This document shows, one piece after another, positions 62,697 through 64,000 of a stretch of DNA of 64,000 bases (positions within the stretch are counted from its first letter, which is position 1; each line of letters starts with the position of its first letter). The notes beneath the pieces were generated by a model. It did not search any database, had not been told where the DNA came from, and saw only the letters and a list, made by a program, of their open reading frames with translations. A program made the translations under genes and the position numbers. Source of the DNA: Thermomicrobiales bacterium (lineage in GTDB: Bacteria; Chloroflexota; Chloroflexia; Thermomicrobiales; UBA6265); NCBI GenBank assembly GCA_019637585.1, contig JAHBVL010000005.1, positions 186,001 to 250,000 on the forward strand, in the 5' to 3' direction.

Positions 62697-63887
62697 CTAC
62701 CCGTTGGCGATCCTGGCCAGCCGCCGACCCGCGTCCTCCAGCGTGTCTTCCGATTTGGCGAAACAAAACCGGGCGTGCAGGGGCGCGGTATCGGGCTCCT
62801 GATAGAAGGCCGAGGGCGGAATCGCCACGACGCCGGCCTCCCGGATCAACCAGGTGCAGAATTCCACATCCGAGTCGAAGCCGAATTTCGAGACGTCGCT
62901 CATCAGGAAGTAACTCCCCGAAACGGGCATGGGCGTCAAACCGGCCGCGATGAGGATGTCGGTCAGGAGTTGGCGGCGTCGTTCGTAAGCGGCCGAGAGC
63001 TCATCGTAGTAGCCATTCGTTCCCGCCACCGTCAAGGCATGCGCCATCGCCATCTGGAACGGCGTGGATGTGGCAAAGGTCATGAATTGATGGACAACCC
63101 GGACGGCCCGATTCAACGCCGCCGGGCCGATGGTGTAACCAATTTTCCATCCGGTCAGACTGAAGGTCTTGCCCGTCGACCCAATGGTCAGGGTGCGGTC
63201 CCACATCCCATCCATCGCCGCCAGCGACCGGTGGACGGCGTCGCCGAACACTATCCTGTCGTAGACCTCGTCGGTGATGACCAGCAGATCGTGCTGCTTG
63301 GCGAAGGCCGCCACCCACTCCAGCTCCGCCTGCGTGAAGACTTTACCCGTCGGGTTGTGTGGCGTATTCAGCAGAAGGGCTTTCGTCCTGGGCGTGACCG
63401 CCGATTCCAGCGCTTCGTGCGGCAGAGGCCAGTCCGGTGCATGCAACCGAACCGGCACAAACGTCGCTCCGGCCAGCAATGTGGCGGCGGGATAGGAGTC
63501 GTAGAAGGGCTCGAACGCCAGTAGCTCGTCTCCTGGTCCCAGGAACGCCTGAAGCGCGGCGTAGATCGCCTCGGTGGCTCCGGTTGTGACGGTTACCTCG
63601 GTTTCCGGGTCGATCTCCCGATCGAGCTGCGGCGTCCAGGTGGTCGCGATGGCCTTGCGCAGCGCAGGCTCGCCATGACTGACGGCGTACTGATTCTGCT
63701 CGGCACCAATCGCCGCAATCGCCGCCTCTTTGACGAAATCCGGCCCGGCGAAGTCAGGAAATCCCTGTCCCAGGTTGACCGCGCCATGCTCCCGGGCCAG
63801 CCGCGACATCTCGGTGAAAACCGACTGCCCAAACCCCGCGATCTTCGGGTGAGCAAACCTGCCTGCCCCACGCAAACTCCCAGTCAC
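62697..63887 (-). CDS. class I/II aminotransferase (KAT / methionine aminotransferase-like)
   Basis: 396 residues from a GTG. The start, FAHPKIAGFGQSVFTEMSRL, leads to AVNLGQGFPDF, typical of kynurenine/glutamine-type aminotransferases. PLP contacts are VTTGATEAIYAALQAFLGPG, LLNTPHNPTGKVFTQAELEW, LVITDEVYDRIVFG and the Schiff-base lysine in GSTGKTFSLTGWKIGYTIGP. The arginine that binds the substrate carboxylate is near the end (PLHARFCFAKSEDTL). Members transaminate aromatic amino acids, glutamine or methionine. It is the last complete gene in the window. Confidence 0.93.
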   Translation of the reverse strand: MTGSLRGAGRFAHPKIAGFGQSVFTEMSRLAREHGAVNLGQGFPDFAGPDFVKEAAIAAIGAEQNQYAVSHGEPALRKAIATTWTPQLDREIDPETEVTVTTGATEAIYAALQAFLGPGDELLAFEPFYDSYPAATLLAGATFVPVRLHAPDWPLPHEALESAVTPRTKALLLNTPHNPTGKVFTQAELEWVAAFAKQHDLLVITDEVYDRIVFGDAVHRSLAAMDGMWDRTLTIGSTGKTFSLTGWKIGYTIGPAALNRAVRVVHQFMTFATSTPFQMAMAHALTVAGTNGYYDELSAAYERRRQLLTDILIAAGLTPMPVSGSYFLMSDVSKFGFDSDVEFCTWLIREAGVVAIPPSAFYQEPDTAPLHARFCFAKSEDTLEDAGRRLARIANG

Positions 63888-63937
63888 CCCGTCACCACCG
63901 CCTTAATTCCCTTTGCCTTTTGCCCTTCACCCTTTGC

Positions 63938-64000
63938 CTAGCTCAAAAACCCCGCCTTCAACGCCACCGCTTCCATCTCGGCGATCGTCTCGCCGAAGAC
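63938..64000 (-). CDS. C-terminal end of an unidentified gene (5' part beyond window)
   Basis: Only the last 20 residues are visible, VFGETIAEMEAVALKAGFLS, ending at a TAG (63938-63940). They look like a C-terminal helix, but the family cannot be named. The gene should start to the right of the window. A short pyrimidine-rich tract separates it from the aminotransferase start. Confidence 0.5.
   Translation of the reverse strand, partial: VFGETIAEMEAVALKAGFLS

Overview
The window is GC-rich bacterial chromosome with dense, well-spaced genes, frequent GTG/TTG starts and 4-base stop/start overlaps. Gene content (DUF2851, an mltG-aroE-prepilin peptidase run, many amidohydrolases and ABC transporters, a large LPxTG-type surface protein, a sigma-54 gene) fits a monoderm-like Chloroflexota lineage, perhaps Thermomicrobia. 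That placement is inference from gene style; no rRNA gene is present. No phage, CRISPR array or intact insertion sequence was seen.

Layout. 1-2318: a LuxR-type ATPase regulator cut by the left edge. 2550-6340: a catabolic operon of two amidohydrolases around a lactonase. 6659-11489: a ferric-siderophore ABC importer (ATPase, two permeases, binding protein) divergent from a siderophore-interacting reductase. 11530-14627: an NtrC-type activator divergent from rpoN, with a near-consensus -24/-12 promoter before rpoN. 14668-16244: a dGTPase-like gene and a small partner behind a sigma-70-type promoter that overlaps a LexA-like palindrome. 16541-23354: a DUF4397 exported protein, a lone receiver protein, an alcohol dehydrogenase, an acetyltransferase, an M42 aminopeptidase and a Gfo/Idh/MocA oxidoreductase. 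23398-29827: two toxin-antitoxin pairs (RelE/AbrB, PIN/Phd), an odd tRNA-like element, a DinB-like protein, a membrane protein with a large outer domain, and a DEAD-box helicase. 29924-39450: a dipeptide-type importer lacking ATPases, a divergent CehA/McbA metallohydrolase, a penicillin acylase homologue, a methyltransferase and an acetyltransferase.

39653-53684 is the most unusual part. A 2259-residue exported glycine-rich protein made of six modules of about 340 residues ends in a cysteine-rich tail, a Gly/His tract and an LPATG anchor. Next to it lie an exported cupin-SH3 protein, an exported beta-propeller-like protein and a second exported glycine-rich protein of 1169 residues. In the large protein five modules each hold exactly two cysteines and the sixth module lacks both. 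This looks like a surface-layer or adhesin system that I cannot match to a described one.

54231-64000: prepilin peptidase-like gene, aroE and mltG in one operon, divergent miaA and a DUF2851 gene, an amidohydrolase, an Orn/Lys/Arg decarboxylase-fold enzyme, an aminotransferase, and the end of a further gene at the right edge. Gaps between genes hold several families of dispersed palindromes and a 7-base tandem repeat.
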